Below, in pieces: positions 20,722 through 30,789 of a DNA stretch of 64,000 nucleotides. Source of the stretch: Gari tellinella. Lineage: Eukaryota; Mollusca; Bivalvia; Cardiida; Psammobiidae. The stretch is from positions 14,434,154 through 14,498,153 of the forward strand of contig OV277874.1 of the NCBI GenBank assembly GCA_922989275.2, in the 5' to 3' direction. The first letter of the stretch is position 1, and the number at the start of each line of letters is the position of its first letter. The notes under the pieces are model-generated. The model ran no database searches. It had not been told where the DNA came from and worked only from the letters and a program-made list of their open reading frames with translations. Both the position numbers and the translations under genes were made by a program.

Positions 20722-20907
20722 ATGTTACTAAGGATGACGTCAGAATGCGGATCAACGAACCCTTTTGGTTAGACTGGGGTGATTGGAGACAGGCCGGTAT
20801 CCCTGGTTACTGCTTAATGGAGAGGAATAGAAACTGTTCTACATACAGGAGTTCAGACTGTTCCGGAAGTGACGTCGATAAAATCCAATTTCACAAGTCC
20901 TGCGCAG
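20722..20907 (+). CDS. TSP1-like exon 2 (subtype i)
   Basis: A 186-nt phase 1-1 exon; acceptor 'ttttaatcacgtag' (ends 20721), donor gtatat at 20908. Residues: a short acidic/basic lead, then FWLDWGDWRQAG, GYC, MERNRNCS, SDCSGSD and KSC. The triple-Trp, the R-x-R (RNR) and the following cysteines fit a TSP1 module of the variant subtype that lacks CSVTCG. It is nearly identical in design to the exon at 21648, which differs at about nine residues. Together they are a recent tandem exon duplication. Confidence 0.85.
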
Positions 20908-21021
20908 GTATATATTGCAAAATGTTATTGATCTAATTTCCTTTTAAACATACTGAAAACCACATTTTGCATGAAAAGAAATGAATGTCAGGGGTTATAT
21001 AATCTCGTACATTGTATTTTT

Positions 21022-21280
21022 GTTAATCCGTTCACTCTAAATGGCGCTTTAAAGCGCGATTGCAAACAGTTTGGATCCTGATTAGACGCCGCGTAACGCA
21101 TCGTCTGCATGGTCAGGATCGAAACTGTTTGCAAACTCGCTTTTGAGATTTCTTTAGCCATATTGCCGTATTCTTTTAACTTTGAATCGACATTGCAGAC
21201 AAAATAATTGAAGTAGAAGACAACGAAACGGTGAAGGGGTAAAACTCTCACGAATAACTTAATCGTGAAAGGGTTAAAAC
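21022..21280 (+). mobile_element. MITE family B, decayed
   Basis: 'ttaatccgttcactctaaat' left; 'aatcgtgaaagggttaa' right; hairpin about 21061-21133 with 'gtttggatcctgattagacg' and a disturbed centre. It lies in the intron between the twin TSP1 exons. Confidence 0.65.
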
Positions 21281-21323
21281 TTAACTTCTAAAAGATCGTG
21301 AAGTGGACTTACTGGATACATAC

Positions 21324-21370
21324 GTGTCCCGGAAGTGACGTTGATAAGCTGCTGTTTCACAAAGCTACTT
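21324..21370 (+). pseudogene. Relic of a TSP1 exon (3' part)
   Basis: 'tgtcccggaagtgacgttga' followed by 'taagctgctgtttcacaaag' aligns with the last third of the exons at 20722 and 21648. It has no acceptor, no Trp motif and no donor. It indicates a third copy between the twins, now destroyed. Confidence 0.65.
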
Positions 21371-21464
21371 TGGGGTCTCATCTATATCCTGTTTTCACAG
21401 ATCTATAAGCGTGAGAGATACACCCATTTGTGCACACGACTCAATATATGGGACATAGGCAAAC

Positions 21465-21628
21465 ATTATGCGGCGTCTGATCAGAGTCTACACTGTTTGC
21501 TGAAAGGAATTTCAATACAAAACAAAAAGAAAATGAAAATTTTAACCAGGCATCCCTTTGATAAAAAATGCACTAATCCAATATATAAACATGGAAGATT
21601 CCACTGGGTATAAATGGGTTAATATGAC
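21465..21628 (+). mobile_element. MITE family J, right part
   Basis: 'ttatgcggcgtctgatcaga', 'gtctacactgtttgctg', 'aggaatttcaata', 'accaggcatccctttg' and the end 'ataaatgggttaa'. The left half is missing. Confidence 0.65.
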
Positions 21629-21647
21629 ATTTGCTTTAATTACGTAG

Positions 21648-21833
21648 ATGTTACTCAGGATGAGGTAAGAATGCGGACCAACGAGTCGTATTGGTTGAGC
21701 TGGGGTGACTGGAGACAGGCCGGTATCCCTGGTTACTGCCTGATAGAGAGGAATAGAAACTGTTCTACCTACAGGAGTTCAGACTGTTCCGGAAGTGACG
21801 TCGAGAAGTTCCAATTTCACAAGTCTTGTGCAG
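21648..21833 (+). CDS. TSP1-like exon 3 (subtype i), twin of exon 2
   Basis: A 186-nt phase 1-1 exon; acceptor 'tttaattacgtag' (ends 21647), donor gtatat at 21834. Encodes YWLSWGDWRQAG, GYC, IERNRNCS, SDCSGSD and KSC, and differs from exon 2 at about nine of 61 residues. The intron borders are also alike ('aattacgtagatgttact' against 'aatcacgtagatgttact'), so the duplication included flanking intron. All cysteines and the Trp/Arg layer residues are kept, so it looks functional. Confidence 0.85.
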
Positions 21834-21906
21834 GTATATAATGCAAATCTTATCGATTCGGTTTCGTTTCAACCCATAAAATATAAACCTGGTTTTTAAA
21901 GATGGG

Positions 21907-22156
21907 TACAGTGGAGAATCTGTTATTCTTTCCCAATAAACGCGTTTACGCTAAAACTATTATTTGCAGTGCAAACAGTTTGGAGCCAGATCAGACGCCG
22001 GGTAACCCGGCGTCTGATCAGGCTCCAAACAGTTTGCCACCAAGATAAACATGAATTATCAGAATTGTCCAAAAGTTGTTCTTTTCTACGTTTTAGTGCT
22101 TTGCGTTTGCGTACGTTTGCGTTTAAACGGGAAAGAATAACAGATTCTCCACTGTA
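21907..22156 (+). mobile_element. MITE family A, complete
   Basis: TACAGTGGAGAATCTG to ATTCTCCACTGTA, hairpin 21972-22036. Begins 74 bp after the exon at 21648. Confidence 0.88.
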
Positions 22157-22204
22157 CCTGCATTTTATGAAAACCCGGTAAATGTTAGTGTGTGGCAGAC
22201 TCTT

Positions 22205-22345
22205 TATATGGTTCGGAATGACCAAGTTGGTGGGTACGAAATGGTTTGGCTACGAAATGACCATGAGTACATTTTGGGTACGAATTGACCAGGATGTGGG
22301 TACGTAATGGTTTTTGTACGAAACGGTTTGGGTACGAAATGACCA
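22205..22345 (+). repeat. Short tandem array of GGGTACGAAATGACCA
   Basis: About seven to eight imperfect units: 'ggttcggaatgaccaag', 'gggtacgaaatggttt', 'gctacgaaatgaccatg', 'gggtacgaattgaccag', 'gggtacgtaatggttt', 'gtacgaaacggttt', 'gggtacgaaatgacca'. Confidence 0.75.
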
Positions 22346-22434
22346 TTTCCAGTCTAACACAGTCGCTGCCATATCATCATTTGCTTACAGGTTTCGTCTG
22401 CTTTTATCGTTGGACTTTTATGAGATTTTTAATT

Positions 22435-22530
22435 AGGATACATTGATATAAGTGTTAAACAGTTTGATCCTAATCATTCGCCGCTTAACGATCATGATAC
22501 AAACTGTTTGAAAATACAGTGTGCATATTC
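22435..22530. repeat. B-type hairpin relic
   Basis: 'gtgttaaacagtttgatcct' and 'gatcatgatacaaactgttt' around a reduced centre. The outer MITE ends are not clear. Confidence 0.5.
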
Positions 22531-22579
22531 GTGACTGTATAAAGTGGAAAAGGTGGTAAAAACCACACGAAGGATTTGA

Positions 22580-22756
22580 GTGTCTCTGATCAGACGCCGC
22601 ATTATGCGGCGTCTGATCAGAGTCTACACTGTTTGCTGATAGGAATTTCAATATAAAACAAAATTAAAATTAAAATTTGGACCAGGCATCCCTTTGGTAA
22701 AAAATGGACTAATCCAATATATAAACATGGAATAATCTACTGGACGTAAATGGTTT
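22580..22756 (+). mobile_element. MITE family J
   Basis: Hairpin 'ctctgatcagacgccgcatt' / 'atgcggcgtctgatcagagt', then 'taggaatttcaatata', 'accaggcatccctttgg', 'tggactaatccaatatat', ending 'ggacgtaaatggtttaa'. Confidence 0.68.
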
Positions 22757-23157
22757 AAAGCCGCATTGTGCTTTTGAGAAACCTGCATAAAACGGTTGTT
22801 TGGGGTCCCATTTGAACTAACTGGGACGTGATTCTTTCACACAAACCGGTTTTATCTAAGCAATTCGCTTTTTAAATTTTATTTATAATATTTTTGTGCT
22901 AGCACCAATTAAAAAGCCTCCCCTTGTGAATGGAAAGAAGGACAACTCTGTAAATACAGGGCTCCAGATAACGGAAGTATTTCGAAAACTTAAATCTTGA
23001 TTTCTGCTTTTAAGCCCAATGGTGTCATACTCATTAAAAGTGTCTCGAATAGACGGTTTAATCAGTAGTAACACCATAGCATTCGGTGCTGAAATGAGTG
23101 AGAAAATGTTAGATTGGTTAAGATTACTCTCGCTTACATGTTTAGCTGGAACATCTG

Positions 23158-23360
23158 GATAACCCTTATTCTGCTGCACAGACGTCTGCTTCGACATTGT
23201 CGTCTGCAAAATGTGTTCAGTTTAGATTTATGCATTGTTTTAATTAAACAAACCTTAAGACGAGTGTCAAATAGTTTGGATCCAGATGAGACGCCACGTT
23301 ACGCGGCGTCTTTTTAGATTCAAATAGTTTGTAAACTCCGTAAAGTAGGCACAGGGTTAA
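23158..23360 (+). mobile_element. MITE family B-type within duplication copy 2
   Basis: 'aacccttattctgctgcac' to 'aggcacagggttaa'; same decayed 3' hairpin arm as 14810-15011. The left TTAA has become 'gataa'. Confidence 0.68.
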
Positions 23361-23408
23361 ACACTATGAGATTCAATAACAACGTGTACATATCTTTCAC
23401 TGTGGGTA

Positions 23409-24349
23409 TTGTTGTGTTTTATTAACCTGTCAAAATTTACATAATTATACGCTGGTTGAACACGCTATATTTAGCTTCGGTCGACATCGATTATTTCCGC
23501 TAGTTTTACGGGTAGGTCAGAGTTGAAACATAAAGTTTAAATTTAAAATAAAATGTGAATACCTATATGACTTCGTGGTCGATACAGTACAGTAGTGTTT
23601 TATTTAGTACATGTATGGCCATGCGTTCGATACCCACCGGAGGATTGTTTTTTTTAATTATCTTTATTATTTTGTGCATTCGAGTCTGCAAGAAGGAGAA
23701 GGAGAATGGATTGAAATCTTTTTGGATCGGATTTATATATATATATCATTCACGAAGAGTGTACCTATACACCTGTTCCATACAGTCAATGAATACCACG
23801 ATCAGAGGGATCTTGAATGAGTCCTTTGGTTAGGGATACACTGTTTGCCATTTAGTTATCATACATTGACTAGAATTAATTGCAACCTGGAATAGTCCAT
23901 TAAAGGTTTCAGTGATAAATGAGTTAAGGCATTCGTTATCTAAGCTTGAGAGACCACATCGGGCCACATTTTACATACATTTAATTATTTTTTATAGTTT
24001 ACAAAGTGTAACGTTTAGGTTATCTATGGCACATTTTGTATTATAGATCACTTTGTTGAACAATTCGTGTAAACTAACTGTTTGAAAAAAGAAAAAATTG
24101 CAATAAAAAATAAATAAAACCTATAACGGGGATCGAACCCACAACCTTTCATCATTTTACAAGTACCCGTACTCGCTACCAACTACTCTTAAGTCGATCA
24201 TTGATTCAAATTCGACACAGAATTCACAATATCCTTCAGTTCCTATCCGTAAATCAAAACGGAAAGTATCGACTTTATACCGAAACTATATATATCCTTT
24301 CAGTGACGTACGAATATTCAAATTTTGACAGGTCAATAAAACAAAACAA
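23409..24349. mobile_element. 941-bp TA-inserting DNA transposon, present in only one duplicate
   Basis: Left end TTGTTGTGTTTTATTAACCT...; right end, inverted, TTGTTTTGTTTTATTGACCT...; the inverted repeats run about 30 bp to GTCAAAATTT with two or three mismatches. TA stands at both borders (23407-23408 and 24350-24351). In the other duplicate the site reads 'gggggtaaacgg', with one TA and no insert. No transposase frame is visible, so it is non-autonomous. It contains the tRNA-like segment at 24120-24200. Confidence 0.8.
24120..24200 (-). tRNA. tRNA-like pseudogene segment
   Basis: On the minus strand 'gtgggttcgatccccg' is a good B-box and 'agttggtagcgag' an A-box-like motif at tRNA spacing; the loop could hold GTA (Tyr-like). 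The stems do not pair well and it lies in a transposon, so likely a decayed tRNA-derived sequence. Confidence 0.4.
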
Positions 24350-24364
24350 TAAACGGTCAAATAA

Positions 24365-25215
24365 ACTATAGAGAATGTATACCTTAAGCTTGCTGAAAAT
24401 GACTGTTTCAGCCTTGTCCGCTCTCTAACTCAAACATTTCTTTTTGGATCTTCATCAAACTTGCTACAAATGTTTAATAGTATAGAATCTAGGTCAGGTT
24501 CAAAAACTAGCAAAATCGCATACGGCATGTATGAGTTATTGCTGAAAAATGCTGATACAGTAATTTTTTAATACATAAAGGGCAAAAACTCAGATATGCC
24601 ACATGCGATTTTTGTAATAATCAAACTAAACCTAAATTTTATATACTTAAACATTTTCAGCAAGTTTAATGAATATCCGATAAAAACTGTATGTGTTAGA
24701 GTGCAAAAAGTGACTGAAATCGTCATTTTTCATTAATAAACAGGCAATAACTTAGATATACCTTATGCGCTTTTAGTAGTAATCATACTAAACCTTGATA
24801 TTATATCAATAAATATTTTCAGCAAATTTGGTGAAGATCCAATAAAAATAAAACGTATTTGTGTTAGAGAGCAAACCTTGCTGAAAACAGTCATTTTTTA
24901 ATACATAAAGGGCAAAAACTTAGGTATGCCACATGCGATTTTAGTAATAATCAAACTAGACCTGAATTTTATATGAATAAATATGTTCAGCATGTTTGGT
25001 GAATATCCGATAAAAACTGTTTGTTTTAGAGTGCAAAAATGACTGAAACAGTCATTTTTTATAAATTAACAGGCAATAACTCAAAAACACCTTATGCGAT
25101 TTTAGTAGTAATCAAACTAAACCTTGATTTTATATCAATGAACATATTCAGCAAGTTTGTGGAAGATCGGATAAAAGATATTCGAGTTAGAGAGCGGACA
25201 AAAAAGTGTGATAGT
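24365..25215 (+). repeat. Tandem array, second copy
   Basis: Same unit types and order as 15068-15910 ('ttttcagcaa', 'tgactgaaacagtcattttt', 'gccacatgcgatttt', 'ccttatgcgattttagtagt'). Confidence 0.8.
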
Positions 25216-25520
25216 CTAACTGACTGATGGATCGACCGTCGAAGGTAATTGCGGTTGCACACGGTGATGTTGACTCCGGCTGTATCACGTGATACTAAGC
25301 CGTGTGGTAAGGTTTATGGCAGACGCTCTATTTTCGGTTTGTTATGATTTTAAATCGCCCTTTTTGGTGATTTAGGTCCGTCTTCATCATTTCATAGATC
25401 AGTTGGCCCATTAGAATGTTCAAACATTATTATTAACCGTTATTGTATTTCAGACATTATGAAAAGGTCTGAAAACACAATGGGACTTTAAAAGATAAAA
25501 CCCTATTAGTTCTATTTCAG

Positions 25521-25703
25521 ACTTGAGCACGGCTGAACTGGATCAAACACTAGGTTTCCACTGGCTTGACTGGAGTACATGGAGGTCGGCAGGGACGGCG
25601 AGCTATTGTATATATAAGAGAAGTCGAAATTGTTCAAGCCACAACAATACGGATTGCCATGGCAAAGAAGTCGAGACGGTTGAATTCTTCAAGTCATGTG
25701 ACC
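25521..25703 (+). CDS. TSP1-like exon 4 (subtype i)
   Basis: A 183-nt phase 1-1 exon; acceptor 'ttagttctatttcag' (ends 25520), donor gtaagt at 25704. Encodes FHWLDWSTWRSAG, SYC, YKRSRNCS, DCHGKEV and FKSC. The triple-Trp and the R-S-R-N-C layer match exons 1 to 3. It is the last of the variant subtype; exons further right have more standard TSP1 features. Confidence 0.85.
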
Positions 25704-25847
25704 GTAAGTAATTTAACCCTTCTCCCACTGAATAATTATTCACAATTATATAATTTGTATAAATCCGCCCTCAATGAACAGTTAACGTCTAAACTGTTAT
25801 ATAAACTACTATTACAATGTACTAATTAACTACTACTACTACTACTA

Positions 25848-26854
25848 CAGCCGAGGCTCATAAGTCTTTCCCCAAAATGGCTGCCGCTTTGTTCTCTACT
25901 CTAAGCACATGCAAACTTTAAACATCAACCAACTCAAAACGGCAACTCCAACTTACCTGAAACTTTCTGTATTTTGAAATAGACCCATTTTCTTTCAGAA
26001 TATACCAAATTCGTCTTGAAATACTCTCATAAAGTGATTGTACATAGGCCTGACTGTAACGATCCCAAATGCCAAGAACATGTTTGATAAGCTCATCCTT
26101 AATTTTGATATTCACTGCACGCTTGCACAAGTTAGTTTTCAAATAGTTCCACACATTTTTTATTATATTTAAGTCTGGGCTTTTGGCTGGTAGAACCATT
26201 GTCGGCAAATTTTCGTTCTTTTACCATTTGATGGCGAGTCTAGATTTATGCTGAGTAGCATAGTAATCATGGACACTGTAGGGCTTATTTGAGACCTTTT
26301 TAGCAATAAATGGCCACAAATTCAATATATTTCTCGGAATTGATATTACCATCAACTGGTGTCAGGGTTCCAACTCCATCATATGTTAAACAGCCCGTGA
26401 ACACAACAGATGCTATACAATATGGGGTGGGGTCGGCATGGTTTTCCGTGGTCTCCAATACCCTCCCACTTCGAATCTTGTTTTCGGAGTTCCCTCACTC
26501 TCGAAATCTCTTTATAAAATTTGAAATGGTAGATCTATCGATGTTTACCGATCGTGAACTTTTGTGAGCACTTTGAGAGTCTTTATTTAAATGACGGATA
26601 GCGTTTTTTCTGCTAGTGTGTCAATTCCTTGCGTTTCACACTTGATATGTAACGTAGCAGACGATCGACACAAATCAATATCATTTGTTTACAAAAAATG
26701 AAGAAGATATCGGTGTAATCATAAAATTCACTGTGTTAAAATTTCAATCTTCCTAGTTACTAAATCGCGGCGCTATTAAAGTTTTTCTAACGCGGCCATA
26801 TGCGGTACCGATATCGGCGCCATGTTTTGGGGAAAGACTTATGACCCTCGGCTG
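25848..26854 (-). mobile_element. Tc1/mariner-type transposon, defective
   Basis: Inverted ends CAGCCGAGGCTCATAAGTCT... (25848) and CAGCCGAGGGTCATAAGTCT... (inverse, ending 26854), about 34 bp, with TA outside each end. Length about 1.0 kb. It carries a broken transposase on the minus strand. The insertion is in a (TAC)n tract. Confidence 0.82.
25918..26700 (-). pseudogene. Tc1/mariner transposase remnant
   Basis: Reading the minus strand, 26500-26700 encodes a helix-turn-helix-like N-terminal part with STISNFIKRFRESEG. About 26300-26400 gives a YDGVGTLTP...NINSEKYIE block typical of the DDE domain. 25918-26208 encodes the C-terminal block with SPDLNIIKNVWNYLK, the last catalytic region of Tc1-like DDE transposases. 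Sequence between the N-terminal part and the DDE block is missing, and the pieces are in different frames. The enzyme would be inactive. Confidence 0.75.
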
Positions 26855-26858
26855 TACA

Positions 26859-27115
26859 ACAACAGTTGAGAATACGCAATTATATCCCACTTAACGCGAT
26901 TACGCTTAATATAAACTATTAATTTTATTGCAAACAGTTTGGAGCGAGATAAGGCGCTGGGTAACCCGACGTCTGATCAGGCTCCAAACAGTTTGTCACT
27001 CAGATTAATATTAACAGTCAGAATTGTCGAAATGTTTTTTTTTTCTAGAATTAATGCATTTCGTTTGGGTTTCGTTTGCGTTTAAACAGGAAAGAATAGC
27101 GTCTATTCCACTCTA
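26859..27115 (+). mobile_element. MITE family A, old copy
   Basis: 'caacagttgagaatacgc' to 'gcgtctattccactcta', hairpin about 26932-26996 with CTGGGTAACCCGAC. Immediately right of the Tc1 element; (TAC)n stands on both outer sides. Confidence 0.68.
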
Positions 27116-27357
27116 CTACTACTACTACAACTACTGCTGATTAACATGTTCCAAGGGTCATGTATGCTCATGACAGACCTATTATTTTATGTTGAAATTG
27201 TTTTCTTCCTCTGGTTGCATTGTGGTTGCGTTTAGTTTTGTAGATATGAGAAAGAATATTTGTTTCCATTGTATGACGTCATATAATTATGATGTCAACA
27301 TAACGTTGTTTTTGTACAATAGAAGCTGTACAATGATAAGTGGTATTCCTTTCACAG

Positions 27358-27519
27358 AACTTCCCCAGTGGTCTGTCTGGACCCCATGGAACTGTGTCAA
27401 GAATAGTTCAACAGGCTGTTACATGTTTAGGGAACGATTCTGCTCAACAGGCCACAAAGAAGATTGTCTACAGGATAAGACCAACGAAACCCAAACGTGT
27501 ACACCCGATTTATGCCAAA
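27358..27519 (+). CDS. TSP1 exon 5 (subtype ii)
   Basis: A 162-nt phase 1-1 exon; acceptor 'attcctttcacag' (ends 27357), donor gtatgt at 27520. Encodes PQWSVWTPWNC, GCYMFRERFCS, EDC, QTC and DLC. W-x-x-W-x-x-W-x-C, the R-x-R pair (FRERF) and six cysteines make a recognisable TSP1 repeat. Unlike subtype iii there is no C-S-x-T-C-G, and an N-S-S site and N-E-T site are possible N-glycosylation sequons. The next exon is only 257 bp away. Confidence 0.85.
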
Positions 27520-27776
27520 GTATGTGAAAATACTGACACTCCATTTAAGACATATATTTCGTGAAAAAAATCTATTGCTGTCACTTAATAATAATTTATT
27601 CTTTGAGTATGACGTCCGTATGGACAATAAATAGTTCTATTAAAGCCTTGTTCATTTTGGACTAGACTGTTTTTTGGAATATCTCGTAAAGAACAAGCAA
27701 TGCTTAATCTGATCAGAGGGTATGCTTACAAGACCTCTGATTTATAAATAATATAGCATTTTTCTCTATACCTAAG

Positions 27777-27932
27777 ACAGGCATGACTGGGAACCTTGGG
27801 GTCCCTGGCGGTGTGATCAACAACATGGCGGATGTTTTATGAAACGTGTTCGGAACTGCTCCACTGGCCGGACTGATGACTGCACGGGGCTATCACATGA
27901 GCTTGTGAAGTGCCACTATGATCATTGCCCAG
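27777..27932 (+). CDS. TSP1 exon 6 (subtype ii)
   Basis: A 156-nt phase 1-1 exon; acceptor 'tctctatacctaag' (ends 27776), donor gtaagc at 27933. Using the later AG at 27780 would break the phase, so the first is chosen. Encodes HDWEPWGPWRC, GGCFMKRVRNCS, DDCTG, VKC and DHC. The Trp motif is followed at once by Cys, and the K-R-V-R-N-C layer and DC-T-G follow. It resembles the exons at 27358 and 40080. Its small size makes it easy to miss in frame scans. Confidence 0.82.
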
Positions 27933-28500
27933 GTAAGCAGACCCTTGAAAGGCAGAAATAAATTAGATATATAAGCGAAGGGTCTGGGGACCGCCTAGAA
28001 TTCCACGCTTGGTCAGGGCCTCATGGTGGTGAGAGGGCTAAGCACTTTACAGAAACTAATATGAAATAAGGCATGGCCTTCAATGGGGTTTACCCACGAT
28101 CGTTTTTAAAATCTGGAAACAGAATTAAAGAAATTGATCTCTTATATTTGTATATGAGTCAATATTTTTTTATGTAACAAAATCATGTCCTTGTAAATTT
28201 TTGAAAGATCATACTCGGACAAGGGATAATTGTCATCTTAAACTAATACTTACGTGTTTATATTCACATTTGATCAAAAAAAGTGCAAGAGATATGCAGA
28301 ATCTTTTAATCATTTGACATTGAAACAGCTGAAAAGTCAGTTTTGCAGTGTCCCTAAAGTAGTTATTTTGATTTAATCAATAGACTTTCTATGAAATATC
28401 TGAAATATTTCAGTAGTGTGCCAATATAGGTAACTTTAACTATATCTGACTTCATATAAACCATAAAATTGTGGGAATTCCTCAGTTTAAATACTTTTTT
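27933..28500. other. Start of an 11-kb intron, nothing recognised
   Basis: No exon, element ends or RNA gene seen. The intron runs to 39012. Confidence 0.35.
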
Positions 28501-28529
28501 TCATTGTTAATCACTGTACCTGGAATCCT

Positions 28530-30630
28530 GTTCAGTGATGTAACAATTGCCAATTATAGTTAAGTACAGAGTTGCTTTCCTTAGGTATTTATAGCAAAAC
28601 ATCTCCATTTTGAAGAGTGAACATTGAGGCAACAATGGCAGAAAGACTTTGTAAGATCGTGATTTGAAATAAGGAATCACTGACCATTTTAGTACTGAGG
28701 CTGGTACCATACATTTTGAACACTTCCTTGATGTAACGATGTATTATTCTGCCTTTGACTGCAATAATCATTATTCTCTTTTTGCACAAAATGTATGCAT
28801 TTGAGATATGATAAATTGTGTCATAAGGTTCCAGTATTTAGTGTAAATTAGTATGGTTAGAATGTCATTTAGGTGAAATACATCCTTGATGTAACGATCC
28901 TTGATGTAACAGTGAAATTGTTACATAAAGGACCAGAAACCGTTATTTCAAGGAAACCAGAGACCAAAAATTAATAAAAGAAAATACCTTTCAAGTAAAC
29001 GGGTATTTTACATTGAAATGAATACTTTTTATAAGGGGTAGCATGTGATGAAAGAAAAAAAGCTGCTTTTGCTTACTAGTATTAGTCACCGGACAAATCC
29101 TGTTAAACGTATGTTACATCAAGGAGGTGTTTCGTTACATGAAGGAAAACAGCTGTAAGATATTAATAAAATAGGAAAACTTTATACAGAATTTTAAAAT
29201 TCACTTTTTGAAGTTGGTAGACATTATTTCAACATTTATTATTATGGAAATCATTACATATTCTTCCTAAAACTTTGCTATTTTCCTTAGCTGTTACATC
29301 AAGGAAAATATATTGTTACATAAAGGAAAGTTACAATGTTACATAAAGGAAAACAAATTGCAAAACAGTTCAATATTTTCATTTTTATGTTGGATTAGTA
29401 AATACCTAAACTTTTCCATTTATTTTTTACAAGAAACTAAACATATGGCATAAATTTTGTATTGTAAGTCTTTATTTCAGAGCCTAATTTGTGTTACATC
29501 AAAGAATTAATATATCTATATATTTTCTGTAACACATTTATACTATTTGTTGCTTCTTATAAGCTACAGTAACCCCAAGTCTTTAAAAATAAGTGCAAAC
29601 TAGACAGGAAATCCTGATTCATGTATTCTGCTCATTGTTGGATATATCATGCATCCGTTTTCATTTAGAAATTGGCAAATCAAGTACACACTGATATTGT
29701 AATCCTCGCTGTTACAATATAAATTCAGTGATGTAACAGGAATGTAAAATTATAGTTGCATAGGTATTTTAGTTCCCGAAATGATTGAATGTCATAGTAA
29801 AGCATTTATACTTGAAGAGACAACATGTATACTAAGTTGGCATTCAAACTCTTCTGGTTTATGAATCAGAAGAGTCATTTATTTCCTTAATGTAACATAG
29901 TTGCTTCTTTACTGTAACAGCCTGTTGCTAATAATATGGAATAACTTTCAAATAACCCTAGTTTTGATACTAAGTAAGCAATGGCTAATCAGTGTAATAA
30001 AATGTTTAATTGTTTTATTTACAGTTTGTTAATGTTTATCAAACTTTTGACGTTTGATATATCTTTGTATTTTCCTTAATGTAACATTGCTGTAGCTGCA
30101 GATTCCTTGATGTAACCATCTTCTTTTTAACAAATAAAATTCACAGGCAATGGCAGTTTGGTGTAACTTTTGCTCTAAATGATTGTATTTATTATACTAC
30201 AGCATGGAATATCAGAGGAATCATGTTCAAGTTCTGAATGTTTTGTCAGTGTGAAAACAAAATGTCAATTATGACAGTTTTTTAGGCGCAAACCGTACAT
30301 GATCGGAAAATAAAATCAGCTGATATAATTTGCAAAATTTACTATTAAGGAAATCTATTAGATGCTATTTATTGTGATGAAACACCTAATAAAATTGTTT
30401 TGATTCATTTAATGACATTGTACTTGTTTAAAGGATTGTTACATCAAGGAAATAGTTTTGCAATGGTGTTAAATATACGCCACACCTCTACAACCTGGGT
30501 ACATTTAAGTCCCTTATGTAACATATTTCCACATTATAGACATGCATGGTGCTATAGTGTAAGCCATTAACCTCAGAGAGAATATCAAAATAATCTCATC
30601 CTTGACATCAGAATTGTTACATAAAAAAAT
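28530..30630. repeat. Region studded with CCTTGATGTAAC motifs in both orientations
   Basis: At least 17 copies or near copies of 'ccttgatgtaac' or its inverse 'gttacatcaagg' occur, for example 28725, 28883, 28898, 28919, 29112, 29134, 29292, 29314, 29338, 29492, 29885, 30073, 30100, 30436, 30613. Spacing is irregular (15 to over 300 bp) and the sequence between copies is not repeated. This is not a simple satellite. It could be binding-site repeats inside a large DNA transposon, or decayed small elements. Confidence 0.65.
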
Positions 30631-30789
30631 ATTGACTCATATACTCAGCCAAAAAAGAAAGTACCCACTGTTGTATTCTAAATTATCAGCGTCACATAAA
30701 TACTGCATTTATTTTTTGCTTTATAGAAAGTTGCAGACGACATGACATCAATCTCATTGTGGCTAAATAACTGGCAAATTGTAGTGACA

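Larger units (their letters stand above)
22757..25470 (+). repeat. Segmental duplication, copy 2 (partner 14426-16185)
   Basis: Same blocks as copy 1, but with 941 bp extra at 23409-24349 and with the TSP1 exon 25521 just beyond its 3' end. The F relic (about 22960) and the B-type MITE (23158-23360) are shared, so those insertions predate the duplication. Confidence 0.85.

Noticed and set aside
26310..26567. Plus-strand open frame of 85 codons
   Set aside because: It is the antisense of the Tc1/mariner transposase remnant.
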